Of a stretch of 64,000 nucleotides of DNA, positions 11,464-20,348 are shown one piece after another; the stretch's first letter is position 1, and the number at the start of each line of letters is the position of its first letter. Under the pieces are notes generated by a model. The model saw only the letters and a list, made by a program, of their open reading frames with translations. It ran no database searches and was not told the origin of the DNA. Source of the DNA: a bacterium (GTDB lineage: Bacteria; CG2-30-53-67; CG2-30-70-394); assembly GCA_024278555.1 (NCBI GenBank), contig JAJRSX010000183.1:9310-73309 (forward strand), in the 5' to 3' direction. The position numbers and the translations under genes are program-made.

Positions 11464-12990
11464 ATGGTCGCCATTGCCTTCCGCTTCCCTGGGGGGCGCT
11501 ACCACGCCACCCCCTGGGGACGCCATGTGAACGAGGCGGCAGTGGCGTGGCCGCCGGAGCCGTGGCGCATCGTCCGCAGCCTCATCGCCATCTGGCACCG
11601 CAAGACCGACCACGACGTCTATTCCGAGGAGGCGCTGACCTCGCTGCTCGCGGCGCTGGCGCGGGGGGAGCCGGTCTACCGTCTCCCCGAAGCAACCCAT
11701 GCCCACACTCGCCACTACATGCCTGTGCGCTCGGGTCGGCAGGACAAGAACACCTTGATCTTCGACGCCTTCGTTCGTTTGGCGCCTGAGGCCGAGTTGG
11801 TGGTGGCCTGGCCCTCTGTCGACCTCGACGCCAACCAAACCACGCTCCTCGACGCCCTCCTCACACCCCTCGGTTATCTCGGGCGCGCCGAGAGCTGGGT
11901 GGAGGCTCGGCGGCTGGAGGTGTGGGAGGGAGAACCTAACTGTGTCCCTGGAGAAGAATCTGTCGATCCGGAGACCGGCGAGATCCTCGGTGAACCGGTA
12001 CTCCTCCATCTGCCACAGACTCCCGATGACTATCACCAGTTTCGCGTGCGAATGCTGGCAGGGCTTGAAGACTGCGAGTTGAAGCCACGAGAGCGCCAAC
12101 GCGTCGAGGCGACCCTCCCCGAGGCGTGGCTCGCGGCGGTCTCGCTGGATACCTCCGACCTCCAGGCTGCCGGTTGGAGCGCGCCTCCGGCCGCGCGGCT
12201 CGTCCACTACCTGCGTCCTGAGACGGCTCTCCAGCCCATGGCCTCTCCCCAACCAAAACCGTCTCGCCCGTCAGCCGCCCCCACCACCGCTCGCTTCGCC
12301 CTTTACGGCCGCCCCCTGCCGCCCATGGAAGATGCGGTGAAGGTGGGTGAGTGGCTGCGATGGGGGATCATGGGTAAGGCAAAACGGCTGTTGGGAGAGA
12401 ATCGCATTCCACCGGAACTTGCCGGCCACAACGGCGGTCGCCCCGCCGAGGGACACGGTCATGCCTTTTTTCTCCCCGAGGACGTGGACGGCGACGGCCG
12501 TATCGACCACGTCGCCATTCACGTCCCCGGTGGGCTGTCGCCAGACGGATGCCGAGTGGTGGCCGCGTTGCGCCGTTTGTGGACGCGGGAGGGGCACGAG
12601 TGGCAGATCATTCTCGAAGCCCTGGGTGATGGGCCAGCGCTGGCGACGGCCACGCCACTGTTCGGCGAGAATCAGACCTGGCTTTCCGTCACCCCCTACC
12701 TACATCCGTGGCACGTGAAGAGGCGGTTCACTGTGGCGGACCAACTCCTCCGGGAGTGCGGCGAGCGGGGTCTTCCCGAGCTGTCGACGGTTGAGGCGAT
12801 CCCCACGGTGCAGGTCGGTTCCCGCTCTCGCCACGCCGTCCACTTCCACCGCTTCCGCGCTAAGCGCGGTCTCACCCAGCCGGACACCCACGGCTCTTTC
12901 TGGCGCCTCACCTTCGCCGAGCCCATCACCGGCCCCCTCGCCCTCGGCTTCGCCTGCCACTTCGGCCTCGGTCTGTTTCGCCCCGAGTAG
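11464..12990 (+). CDS. csb2: Csb2 (Cas5-Cas6 fusion, GSU0054 type)
   Basis: This 508-residue protein fits Csb2. The N-terminal Cas5-like part starts MVAIAFRFPGGRYHATPWGRHVNE. The C-terminal Cas6-like RAMP part contains HVAIHVPGGLSPDG and the glycine-rich ending PLALGFACHFGLGLFRP. It holds the 5' end of crRNA and is the likely endoribonuclease that cuts the palindromic repeat RNA. A possible catalytic His lies in the HAVHFHRFRA segment, but I cannot assign it with certainty. It is adjacent to csb1 in the same operon. Confidence 0.92.
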   Translation: MVAIAFRFPGGRYHATPWGRHVNEAAVAWPPEPWRIVRSLIAIWHRKTDHDVYSEEALTSLLAALARGEPVYRLPEATHAHTRHYMPVRSGRQDKNTLIFDAFVRLAPEAELVVAWPSVDLDANQTTLLDALLTPLGYLGRAESWVEARRLEVWEGEPNCVPGEESVDPETGEILGEPVLLHLPQTPDDYHQFRVRMLAGLEDCELKPRERQRVEATLPEAWLAAVSLDTSDLQAAGWSAPPAARLVHYLRPETALQPMASPQPKPSRPSAAPTTARFALYGRPLPPMEDAVKVGEWLRWGIMGKAKRLLGENRIPPELAGHNGGRPAEGHGHAFFLPEDVDGDGRIDHVAIHVPGGLSPDGCRVVAALRRLWTREGHEWQIILEALGDGPALATATPLFGENQTWLSVTPYLHPWHVKRRFTVADQLLRECGERGLPELSTVEAIPTVQVGSRSRHAVHFHRFRAKRGLTQPDTHGSFWRLTFAEPITGPLALGFACHFGLGLFRPE

Positions 12991-13109
12991 CCTCATCTTC
13001 TCGGTAACCTCCATGCCCTCCCTCGCTTCGTGGTGAAAAGACCGTGTAAATCCTTCACGACTACGAGGGTCGGTCCATCCGCCTGACGGACGAGCGCCTC
13101 GCCCATGTC

Positions 13110-13358
13110 TTGGAGCATCCGGAGATGGTCGGGATGGAGGCGGCGACCGAGGAGACCTTGGTGAAGCCGGAAGCGGTGGTCGGGTCGTTCAGCGACGAGA
13201 CAGCCCATCTGTACTACCGTTTCTATGTGGGTACCCGGGTCGGCGATAAGTACGTTTGTGTGGTGGTCAAGGTCGTTTCGGACGACGCCTTTGTGCTGAC
13301 CGCGTATCTCACGGACAAGACGAAGAAGGGAACGCAGATATGGCCAAACGAAACGTGA
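13110..13358 (+). CDS. Small toxin-like protein inside the cas operon, 5' end unresolved
   Basis: From the first ATG this gives 82 residues. The conserved-looking frame runs further upstream to 13050, encoding HDYEGRSIRLTDERLAHVLEHPEM, and is stopped by TAA at 13047. The natural GTG at 13044 or 13033 is therefore cut off by a nonsense or one-base change. The YYRFYVGTRVGDKYVCVVVKV and AFVLTAYLTDKTKKGTQIWP segments resemble small nuclease-fold (BECR-like) proteins that usually precede DUF2283 partners. It overlaps the DUF2283 gene by 19 bp. It may be a toxin that has lost its proper start. The function is inferred. Confidence 0.6.
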   Translation: MEHPEMVGMEAATEETLVKPEAVVGSFSDETAHLYYRFYVGTRVGDKYVCVVVKVVSDDAFVLTAYLTDKTKKGTQIWPNET

Positions 13359-13540
13359 AGATCTGGTACGACGCCGAAGGGGATTACCTGGAGGTGATCT
13401 ACGATCAGCGGTCGGGCTATTTCCGTGAAACGGCTGCCGACCAGGTGACGGAGAAGGTGGATGAGGAGGGGGAGATTCTCGGGTTCTCCGTGTTACGGGT
13501 GAGCTCGTTGACGCGGAGCCCCCTGGAGGTGGCGCTCTGA
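13340..13540 (+). CDS. DUF2283 family small protein (putative antitoxin partner)
   Basis: This 66-residue protein has the pattern VKIWYDAEGDYLEVIYD followed by an acidic strand and ILGFSVLRVSSL, typical of DUF2283. Proteins of this family are often the second gene of a pair with a small nuclease-like gene, as here with the gene ending at 13358. The pair lies between csb2 and cas4-cas1 in the same orientation as the cas genes. An antitoxin role is an inference from this arrangement. Confidence 0.7.
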   Translation: MAKRNVKIWYDAEGDYLEVIYDQRSGYFRETAADQVTEKVDEEGEILGFSVLRVSSLTRSPLEVAL

Positions 13541-13565
13541 CGTCTCGCCGACGTGGGGCCGTAGG

Positions 13566-13646
13566 ATGATTGTGAAAATCACCTACGACAAAGAGGCGGA
13601 CGCCCTCTACATTCGGCTGCTCGATGGGCATCACGAGTGCCGGAAT
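13566..13646 (+). pseudogene. Truncated second DUF2283 gene
   Basis: An ATG at 13566 begins a DUF2283-like start (IVKITYDKEADALYIRLLDG), but the family pattern ends after about 26 residues at HHECR. The downstream frame becomes unrelated Arg/Ser-rich sequence. This looks like the remnant of a second, paralogous DUF2283 gene whose 3' part was lost when the region before cas4-cas1 was rearranged. The open frame nominally continues to 13766. Confidence 0.55.
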
Positions 13647-13775
13647 CTCGGAAGATCGAGTGTCCGATGGCCAGGTAGCTTGGGTCCCGGGTGTGTCCGT
13701 CGCGCGAGTCGTTCAGTCGCGGCCAGGTCCGTGCCGATCCGTAGAGAACTTTGTTTCTTTCGGTGAGGTGCGGAA

Positions 13776-15521
13776 ATGGAAGCTGCCGACTCTGATGGCC
13801 GTGCGGGACGGGCGGGTGGGCCCGCGTCTCCCCCGCAGATCCCGGTGCGGATGCTCAACGAGTTCACCTACTGCCCGCGGTTGGGCTACCTCATGTGGGT
13901 CGACTCCGAGTGGGCGGATAGCCACCACACGGTGGAGGGACGGTGGCGCCACAAGCGGGTAGACAAGGCCCCGACCGAGGGGTTGCCCGAGGCAGACGGT
14001 ACGCGCGATGAGCCGTTGCACGTGCGCTCGGTCAACCTGGGGAGTGAGCGGCTCGGCCTGGTGGCGAAGCTGGACGTGGTCGAGGCGGATGGCGAGACGG
14101 CCACCCCGGTGGACTACAAGCGAGGCAAGCGTCCCAAGGTCGAGGGTGGCGCGTATGACCCGGAGCGGGTCCAGCTCTGCGCCCAGGGGCTGTTGCTCCG
14201 CGAGCACGGTTATCGTTCGGAGGAGGGGGTCCTCTACTACGTCGGCTCGAAGGATCGGGTCACCGTCCCCTTCGATGATGACCTGGTCGCCTTGACCATG
14301 CGTCAGATCGAGCTCTTTGGGTTGGCGGCAGCGGCACCTCAGGCGCCGCCGCCGCTGGCCGACTCTCCCAAGTGTCCGTACTGCTCCCTGGTGGGAATTT
14401 GCCTGCCTGATGAGACCCGGATGCTGGCGCAAGAGACGACGGCGGATGCCGGCGACAACGGCAACGGCTCGAAGCCGGCACGCCATCGACCGCGACGTCT
14501 CCTGCCGGCGAGTGTCGATGCCCTGCCCCTCTACGTCACCACCCAGGGGGCATACGTGGGAAAGAAACAGGAGGTACTGGTGATCAAGGAAAAGGGCGCC
14601 GTGGTGGCGGATGCGCGTATTCGCCACACCTCACAGGTTGCCCTCTTCGGGAATGCTCAGGTCTCCACTCAGGCGCTGCGGGAGCTGTGCCGGAGGGGCA
14701 TCCCGATCACCTACTTCTCCTCCGGCGGCTACTTCTACGGACTCAGCCATGGCATGAGCCACAAGAACGTGGGGTTGCGTATCGCCCAGTACGACACCGC
14801 GCGCAGGCCATCCCGTTGTCTCGACCTTGCCCGCCGTTTCGTGGCCGGAAAGATTGCCAACAGTCGCACGCTCCTGCGTCGCAACCATCGGAGCAAGCCG
14901 GAGGCAGAGCTCCGAGCACTCGCCCAATTGTTGCAGGAGGCGGAGGGCGCTGCTTCACTTCAGACACTCCTCGGTGTCGAGGGAATGGCCGCCCGAACCT
15001 ATTTCGGTCGCTTCGGCGATCTACTCCGTCCCCCGGCCGGTGGTGATCCGGGGTTCGATTTCGAGCACCGCAACCGCCGTCCCCCGAGGGATCCGGTCAA
15101 CGCCATGCTCTCCTTCGGCTACGCCCTCCTCACGCGTGATTGGACCGTGACCCTGCTTTCCGTCGGTTTCGACCCCTATCTCGGTTTCTACCACCAGCCG
15201 CGCTACGGCCGTCCCGCCCTGGCGTTGGACATGATGGAGGAGTTCCGCTCGTTGATCGTCGACTCTGTAGTGATATCAGCCATCAATAACGGTGAGCTCG
15301 GGGAGCCCGACTTCGTTCACGCCACCGGCGCGGTTGCCATGAGCACTCGTGGTCGTAAGGCCTTTCTTGCTGCGTACGAGAGGCGTCTTGCCCAGGAGAT
15401 TTCCCACCCCGTGTTTGGCTACCGTATCAGCTACAGGCGTATCTTTGAGGTACAAGCGAGACTACTCGCCCGAGTCATTCAAGGGGAAATTCCGGAGCTC
15501 CCCGCCTTTCGTCCGAGGTGA
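13776..15521 (+). CDS. cas4-cas1: Cas4-Cas1 fusion protein, spacer acquisition
   Basis: This 581-residue fusion has a Cas4 nuclease domain at residues 25-215. A Cys in FTYCPRLGYL near 32 and a C-terminal CPYC...C cluster near 200-209 supply the Fe-S ligands, and VDYKRGKRP and QLCAQ supply the nuclease core. The Cas1 integrase domain follows from about 240. Its metal ligands are visible as Glu in LLGVEGMAA near 401, His in FYHQPRYGRP near 472 and Asp in ALDMMEEFR near 485. The fusion is a hallmark of type I-U loci and couples PAM-side trimming of prespacers to integration. All catalytic residues appear intact. Confidence 0.95.
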   Translation: MEAADSDGRAGRAGGPASPPQIPVRMLNEFTYCPRLGYLMWVDSEWADSHHTVEGRWRHKRVDKAPTEGLPEADGTRDEPLHVRSVNLGSERLGLVAKLDVVEADGETATPVDYKRGKRPKVEGGAYDPERVQLCAQGLLLREHGYRSEEGVLYYVGSKDRVTVPFDDDLVALTMRQIELFGLAAAAPQAPPPLADSPKCPYCSLVGICLPDETRMLAQETTADAGDNGNGSKPARHRPRRLLPASVDALPLYVTTQGAYVGKKQEVLVIKEKGAVVADARIRHTSQVALFGNAQVSTQALRELCRRGIPITYFSSGGYFYGLSHGMSHKNVGLRIAQYDTARRPSRCLDLARRFVAGKIANSRTLLRRNHRSKPEAELRALAQLLQEAEGAASLQTLLGVEGMAARTYFGRFGDLLRPPAGGDPGFDFEHRNRRPPRDPVNAMLSFGYALLTRDWTVTLLSVGFDPYLGFYHQPRYGRPALALDMMEEFRSLIVDSVVISAINNGELGEPDFVHATGAVAMSTRGRKAFLAAYERRLAQEISHPVFGYRISYRRIFEVQARLLARVIQGEIPELPAFRPR

Positions 15522-15523
15522 CC

Positions 15524-15814
15524 ATGAAACGCGACTATCTTGTCACCTACGACATCTGCGACGACAGGCGTCTGCGCCGCACATTCGAGGCCGTAAAGGG
15601 TTTCGGCCTCCACCTGCAGTACTCGGTTTTTCTCTGCTCACTCACACAGCGGCAACACATGGAGCTGCTTGCAATCCTGGATGAGATCATCCACCATCGT
15701 GAAGATCAAGTGATGGTGATCGACCTTGGTCAATCCGGCTCGCGATTCAATCCCCGAATTGCCACACTCGGCAAACCCGGCCCGGATGCCACCGACAAGC
15801 CCATCATCATTTGA
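15524..15814 (+). CDS. cas2: Cas2
   Basis: This 96-residue Cas2 starts MKRDYLVTYDICDDRRLRR, including the conserved Asp after the first beta strand, and has the central GFGLHLQYSVFLC strand. It bridges Cas1 dimers in the spacer integration complex. The start ATG lies 3 bp past the cas4-cas1 stop. A GTG two codons upstream is possible but less likely. It is the last cas gene, and the array follows 183 bp downstream. Confidence 0.95.
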   Translation: MKRDYLVTYDICDDRRLRRTFEAVKGFGLHLQYSVFLCSLTQRQHMELLAILDEIIHHREDQVMVIDLGQSGSRFNPRIATLGKPGPDATDKPIII

Positions 15815-15997
15815 CAGCCCCTTCGAGCGGTCATGTGACGGGCCGGTCATGGCCACCTCTCGAAGCAGTAAGTTCTTTGATAATAAGGTGTTTTTGTAAG
15901 ATTCAGGTCCTATCCCCCTGTGATGTTCATGCGTCTGCGTGACCGATCGATCCGATGCATGCAAGTTGCTGAGTCGAAAAAGAAAATCGAGCATGCT
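15815..15997 (+). promoter_or_regulatory. CRISPR leader region
   Basis: A 183-bp gap lies between cas2 and the first repeat. It is richer in A/T than the flanks (TTTGATAATAAGGTGTTTTT near 15876) and has no coding capacity. The repeat's 3' end (CCATTGAAGC) resembles the ATTGAAA(C/G)-type 3' ends that become crRNA 5' handles. The array is therefore probably read on this strand, with the leader on the cas2 side. Confidence 0.65.
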
Positions 15998-16974
15998 ATT
16001 TCCGCAGCGTTAACGCTGCGGCCCCATTGAAGCTTGCGGATGATCTTGAACGCATGGCGACGCGGCAGATTTCCGCAGCGTTAACGCTGCGGCCCCATTG
16101 AAGCATTGCGACCTCCTCTTCAGAGCGCTTCTTTTTAGCGATTTCCGCAGCGTTAACGCTGCGGCCCCATTGAAGCAGCCCTCAGCGGGAGGGAGATTCG
16201 CAAGTTTTCCGGGATTTCCGCAGCGTTAACGCTGCGGCCCCATTGAAGCCAGGCGGGATTTGGTAGAAACGAATGAGGTCGTCACATTTCCGCAGCGTTA
16301 ACGCTGCGGCCCCATTGAAGCGTGGCGTGGGTCACGGCGGCGGCGGTGCTCTGCCTCGTTACCGCAGCGTTAACGCTGCGGCCCCATTGAAGCCGAGGAG
16401 CGGCACAAAGACGGGCGCACGTTCTATTTTATTTCCGCAGCGTTAACGCTGCGGCCCCATTGAAGCCCGACCGCGACAGTCTCAGCACGCCCCGCGCGGC
16501 CATATTTCCGCAGCGTTAACGCTGCGGCCCCATTGAAGCTACGCAGTAGTCATAAGAGATCGACATCCCTAGCGTAATTTCCGCAGCGTTAACGCTGCGG
16601 CCCCATTGAAGCCCACGTCCTTCGACATGGACTTCGTCGTTGAGTTGATTTCCGCAGCGTTAACGCTGCGGCCCCATTGAAGCTCTAGGGCTGCTTTCGA
16701 CGAGGTTCTGAAACTCCTCGCATTTCCGCAGCGTTAACGCTGCGGCCCCATTGAAGCGATCCATTGATTCCCACCCATGAGATTGCTCCATCTCATTTCC
16801 GCAGCGTTAACGCTGCGGCCCCATTGAAGCTCCAGCGGCAAGGTGGGGGACGGAGTCTACGGGTATGATTTCCGCAGCGTTAACGCTGCGGCCCCATTGA
16901 AGCACCCACTTCACTTCCCCCGCCACGGTTTTTTTGGTATTTCCGCAGCGTTAACGCTGCGGCCCCATTGAAGC
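15998..16974 (+). CRISPR. CRISPR array, 14 repeats and 13 spacers
   Basis: The 36-bp repeat starts at 15998, 16069, 16141, 16214, 16286, 16358, 16431, 16504, 16577, 16648, 16722, 16795, 16868 and 16939. Spacers are 35-38 bp. The repeat holds a perfect 20-bp palindrome, CCGCAGCGTTAACGCTGCGG, that can fold with a TTAA loop for Cas6-type processing. It ends in GCCCCATTGAAGC. Thirteen repeats are identical. The sixth (16358) differs at its first and fourth bases (GTTA instead of ATTT). Neither end repeat is degenerate. The array belongs to the adjacent type I-U/I-G system. Confidence 0.98.
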
Positions 16975-17022
16975 GTAATGGGTTCGATGGCGTCGGCTAT
17001 GTCGTCCGTTAAGGAGAGCGCC

Positions 17023-17253
17023 ATGGAAGTGGTCCATCTGATGGCCGACATCGAGGCTGATGGCCACCTGCATGTGGACATCCCCACGAAGCTCGCATCC
17101 GGCGCGGTGGAGGTGGTGGTGATCCAGCGCGCCGGCGGCAAGGCCGGCGCGAAGGTGGCCGGGTACGATTTCAGCGACATCACCGGCCACCTCCAGTGGC
17201 AGGGCGATGCTATTGCCGCCCGGCGAAGCCTTCCGGCCGGCTTCGTGATGTAG
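17023..17253 (+). CDS. Small antitoxin-like hypothetical protein
   Basis: This 76-residue protein starts at the ATG six bases after AAGGAG (17011-17016). The N-terminal part (HLMADIEADGHLHVDIPTKL, then SGAVEVVVI) resembles short swapped-hairpin or DUF2281-type antitoxins in which a beta-rich head binds DNA and the tail binds a toxin. No toxin gene follows, because the next gene is convergent. It begins 49 bp after the last CRISPR repeat. The function is not established. Confidence 0.55.
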   Translation: MEVVHLMADIEADGHLHVDIPTKLASGAVEVVVIQRAGGKAGAKVAGYDFSDITGHLQWQGDAIAARRSLPAGFVM

Positions 17254-17290
17254 CTCCAGTCGTGTCGATTCGCGGCCGGCTTTCCCCTTC

Positions 17291-17779
17291 TCAGTAGCTC
17301 CGCGCCCCCGGGCCCTTTTGCCATGCCTTGAAGAGGGCGCGGCAGGCGGCGCGTTCGATGCCTTCTACCACCACCAGGGGGCTGCCGCCGAGGCGGGCGA
17401 GCTCTGCTGCCGGGAGGTGGAGCTCGTGGAAGCCGGCGGCGGCGGCGTCGGCGATGGTGGCGCCGAAGTAGAGGGTGCGGATCCGCGCCCAGTGGCTAGC
17501 GGCGAGGCACATGGGGCACGGCTCGCAGGTGGTGTAGAGGTCGCAGCCGGTGAGGTCGATCGTGGCCAGCGCCCGGCAGGCGGAGCGGATGGCGTTGATC
17601 TCGGCGTGGGCGGTGATGTCGGTGTCCTGCCAGACGGTGTTGTGGGCGCTCGCGACCACCTCGCCGTTGCGGGCGATGACGCAGCCGAAGGGGGTCTGGC
17701 CGGCGGCGATGGAGTCGCGGCAGGCGGCGATGGCACGTCCCATGAGGCGGGTGTGGACCGAGGCGGTAGAGGAGTCCAT
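17291..17779 (-). CDS. Nucleoside/guanine deaminase of the CMP/dCMP deaminase family
   Basis: This 162-residue protein carries the zinc site of the cytidine deaminase superfamily: HAEINAIRSA and the distal CEPCPMCLAA. The N-terminal GQTPFGCVIARNGEVVASAHN matches guanine-deaminase and tRNA adenosine deaminase relatives. The length and the FGATIADAAAAGFHE segment favour a free-base or nucleoside deaminase (GuaD-like) over TadA. It is cytosolic and monocistronic, with the next gene divergent. Confidence 0.85.
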   Translation of the reverse strand: MDSSTASVHTRLMGRAIAACRDSIAAGQTPFGCVIARNGEVVASAHNTVWQDTDITAHAEINAIRSACRALATIDLTGCDLYTTCEPCPMCLAASHWARIRTLYFGATIADAAAAGFHELHLPAAELARLGGSPLVVVEGIERAACRALFKAWQKGPGARSY

Positions 17780-17865
17780 GGGTGTCGTTGCGGCGGGTTT
17801 TTGGGGGTGGTAGCTTGCGGATCAATGATGTACGTGCGGGTCAACCAATCTGCTTGAGGCACGCC

Positions 17866-18271
17866 ATGCTCGATAAGACGGTTCGGGAGATCATGTCCAC
17901 CCAGGTATACACCGCGGAGCGTGACGAAATCCTCTTCGAGGTGGCGGCGCGCATGGCGAGCCACAACATCGGCGCGGTGGTGGTCACCGAGGGGGGGGGC
18001 GCCGGTGGGGATGTTCAGCGAGCGCGACCTCCTCAAGCGGGTGGTCTACCGCGATATCTCCGTCCACTCGTGCTACCTGGGCGAGGTGATGACCCCGAAG
18101 GTGGAGTCGGTCTCCCCGGACGATGCGGTGCAGGCGGTGACCGAGCGGATGAAGCTGTATCGCCACCGCCACCTGCCGGTGGTGGAGGACGGCAACCTCG
18201 TCGGGATCGTGTCGCTGCGCGACCTCCTCGCCGCCTACACCGAGGCGTACGAGCAGATCGTCGCGGAGTAG
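17866..18271 (+). pseudogene. CBS-domain protein interrupted by a frameshift in a G9 run
   Basis: Two frames together encode a normal protein of about 134 residues with two CBS motifs. The first frame gives MLDKTVREIMSTQVYTAERD to VVVTEGG, and the second gives APVGMFSERDLLKRVVYRD to the end with VMTPKVESVSPDDAV. The break is at nine consecutive G at 17991-17999, where eight G would restore the frame. Tandem CBS proteins bind adenine nucleotides. The frameshift may be real (slippage or phase variation) or a sequencing error in a homopolymer. Confidence 0.8.
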
Positions 18272-18449
18272 GAGCGGGCCATGCCCGCGATCGGGGTGCT
18301 CCCGATCACGGGGGGGAGTAGGCCATCCCCGCGGACCGGACGGAGCCTCCTTTCCATTCCCTGTCTCTCCGATCGGGGGCGTGGCCCCCTCCTACCCCGA
18401 TCCCGGCCTCCTACCCGGGTAGGAACCGGCGGGTCATACCCGCGACCCC
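18268..18449. repeat. REP-like repeat cluster
   Basis: Three related units lie in the gap after the CBS gene: GTAGGAGCGGGCCATGCCCG at 18268, its inverted relative ending CCCCCTCCTAC at 18369-18395, and a third starting GTAGGAACCGGCGGGTCA at 18419. Each is a short imperfect palindrome headed by GTAGGA, the layout of REP/BIME elements in gammaproteobacteria. The first overlaps the CBS stop codon. Relatives occur at 24443-24529 and inside the element at 41128-41310. Confidence 0.75.
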
Positions 18450-18519
18450 TGCGCTTCCCGCCGGGCAGGCGCAGGCCATGCACGCAATCCGGCCCTCGTG
18501 TCGGCGGCGTCTGCCGCGG

Positions 18520-19095
18520 CTACCCGGCGGTCGGCGGCTCGGGGCGTTGCGCGGCGATGACCTCGATCGCCCGTGGGGTGGTGGGGCAGACAAAGGCGCA
18601 GGCGCCGCAGCCGGTGCAGCGGGTGGCCTCCACCGTGGGCAGGCCGAGGTTGCGCAGGTCGATGGCGGACTCGGGGCAGCGCTCTCGGCACGACAGGCAC
18701 ATGGCGAAGCCGGCCTGGTTGAGGCAGTGGTCGGCGATGACCTCCGCGACCCCAGGGTCGGCCACGCCGCCCTCCACTCCGCGCTGCAGGGCGCCGCTGG
18801 GACAGGCGTCGGCGCAGGCGCGGCACCGCTCGCAGTAGCCGTCCACGAAGGCCATCCACGGGGTTCTGTCCACGGCCTCGCCGCGGCCGGTGACCGGCGC
18901 GAGGACGTTGTTCGGGCAGGCCTCGATACAGGCGTGGCACCGCTCACAGGTGTCCAGGAAGGCGGACTCGGGGAGGGCGCCGGGAGGGCGTACCGGTGGC
19001 GGCAGGGGGGGCGTGTCGGGCTGCTCGGTGAGCCGTTGCCGCAGCCGCGAGAGGCCGCCGAGGAGGAGGTCGCGCCGGGTCCAGGTGGCAGCCAT
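18520..19095 (-). CDS. NapF-like 4Fe-4S ferredoxin
   Basis: This 191-residue protein starts with a short Arg-rich N-terminus (TRRDLLLGG) like NapF. It then has four cysteine clusters: CERCHACIEACP, CERCRACADACP, CLSCRERCP and CTGCGACAFVCP. NapF-type ferredoxins assist maturation of, or electron flow to, periplasmic nitrate reductase. No nap genes are in the window, so it might serve another molybdoenzyme or redox system. The denitrification context (nos genes about 13 kb away) fits. Confidence 0.82.
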   Translation of the reverse strand: MAATWTRRDLLLGGLSRLRQRLTEQPDTPPLPPPVRPPGALPESAFLDTCERCHACIEACPNNVLAPVTGRGEAVDRTPWMAFVDGYCERCRACADACPSGALQRGVEGGVADPGVAEVIADHCLNQAGFAMCLSCRERCPESAIDLRNLGLPTVEATRCTGCGACAFVCPTTPRAIEVIAAQRPEPPTAG

Positions 19096-19202
19096 GGTCA
19101 GCTTTCGTTGGTGTGCCGCGCGGCGCGCCGATGCCCCTCATTCCCCTCGTGCGCTTCGTGGTCTTCGTGGTTTTGGCCTCTCCCGATGTGGGAAGCCCGG
19201 CG

Positions 19203-20315
19203 TTACTCCTTCCCCTCGAAGAGCTCCTTCACCTTCTGGAAGAAGCCCTGGCCGCGCGGGTGGGTCTCTTCGCCGCTGATCCGGGCGAGCTCTTCGAGGA
19301 GCTCGCGCTGGCGGGGGGTGAGCTTGGTGGGGGTCTCGACGACGACCCGCACCAGCTCGTCGCCGACGCCGTGGCCGTGGACGTTGGGGATCCCCTTGTG
19401 GCGCAGGCGAAAGACGGCGTCGGTCTGGGTGCCGGCGGGGATGTTGAGACTCTCCTCACCTTTGAGGGTGGGGACGCGGATCTCGGCGCCGAGGGCCGCC
19501 TGGCTGATGGAGATGGGGACCTCGCACAGGAGGTCGTCGCCGGAGCGGGAGAAGAGGGGGTGCTCCTTGACCACGATGATGACGTAGAGGTCGCCGCGGC
19601 CGCCGCCGTGGATGCCGCCCTCGCCCTCACCGCCGAGCCGGAGGCGGGTACCGGTCTCCACCCCCGGCGGCACCTTCACGGTGATCTGGCGGCTCTGCCG
19701 CACACGGCCGCTCCCCTTGCACCCGGGGCACGGGTCGGTGACCACCTGCCCCTCGCCGTTGCAGGCGGAGCAGGGGCGGGCGAGGGAGAAGAAGCCCTGC
19801 TGGTAGCGCACCTGGCCGCTGCCGCCGCAGGTGGGGCAGGGGCGGGCGCCGGCACCGCTCGTGCTGCGTCGGCCGCCGCACTCGCCGCACGTCTCCATGC
19901 GCGGTACCTCGACCGGGATCTCGGCACCGAAGGCGGCCTGTTCGAAGTCGATCTCGATGTCGAGCCGGAGGTCGGCGCCGCGCCTGGGCGCCTGGGCACG
20001 GCGCCGGCCCCCGCCGAAGAAGTCGCCGAAGATGTCCTCGAAGATGTCCGAGAAGCCGCCCCCGGCAAAGCCGCCCCCACCGCCGCCGTTGGCGCCGAGA
20101 CCGGCGTGGCCGAACTGGTCGTAGCGGGCCCGTTTGTCCGGGTCGGAGAGGACCTCGTACGCTTCGCTCAGCTCCTTGAACTTGTGTTCCGCCTGCTCGT
20201 CGCCCGGGTTCTTGTCCGGGTGAAAGCGCATCGCCCCCTTGCGATAGGCGCGTTTGATCTCCGTCGGCGAGGCGTCGCGGGAGACGCCGAGGGTCTCGTA
20301 GTAGTCGGTGGGCAT
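19203..20315 (-). CDS. dnaJ: DnaJ co-chaperone
   Basis: This 370-residue protein has the J domain at residues 1-70 with the HPD motif in [11 protein letters not shown] Gly/Phe-rich linker ([11 protein letters not shown]) follows, then four CxxCxGxG zinc motifs ([30 protein letters not shown]) and the C-terminal substrate-binding domain. It stimulates the DnaK ATPase and delivers clients. It is the last gene of the hrcA-grpE-dnaK-dnaJ cluster, 220 bp from dnaK. Confidence 0.97.
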   Translation of the reverse strand: MPTDYYETLGVSRDASPTEIKRAYRKGAMRFHPDKNPGDEQAEHKFKELSEAYEVLSDPDKRARYDQFGHAGLGANGGGGGGFAGGGFSDIFEDIFGDFFGGGRRRAQAPRRGADLRLDIEIDFEQAAFGAEIPVEVPRMETCGECGGRRSTSGAGARPCPTCGGSGQVRYQQGFFSLARPCSACNGEGQVVTDPCPGCKGSGRVRQSRQITVKVPPGVETGTRLRLGGEGEGGIHGGGRGDLYVIIVVKEHPLFSRSGDDLLCEVPISISQAALGAEIRVPTLKGEESLNIPAGTQTDAVFRLRHKGIPNVHGHGVGDELVRVVVETPTKLTPRQRELLEELARISGEETHPRGQGFFQKVKELFEGKE

Positions 20316-20348
20316 GCGCTCGCTACGCTCGCGGGGATGGGGGGCGGG

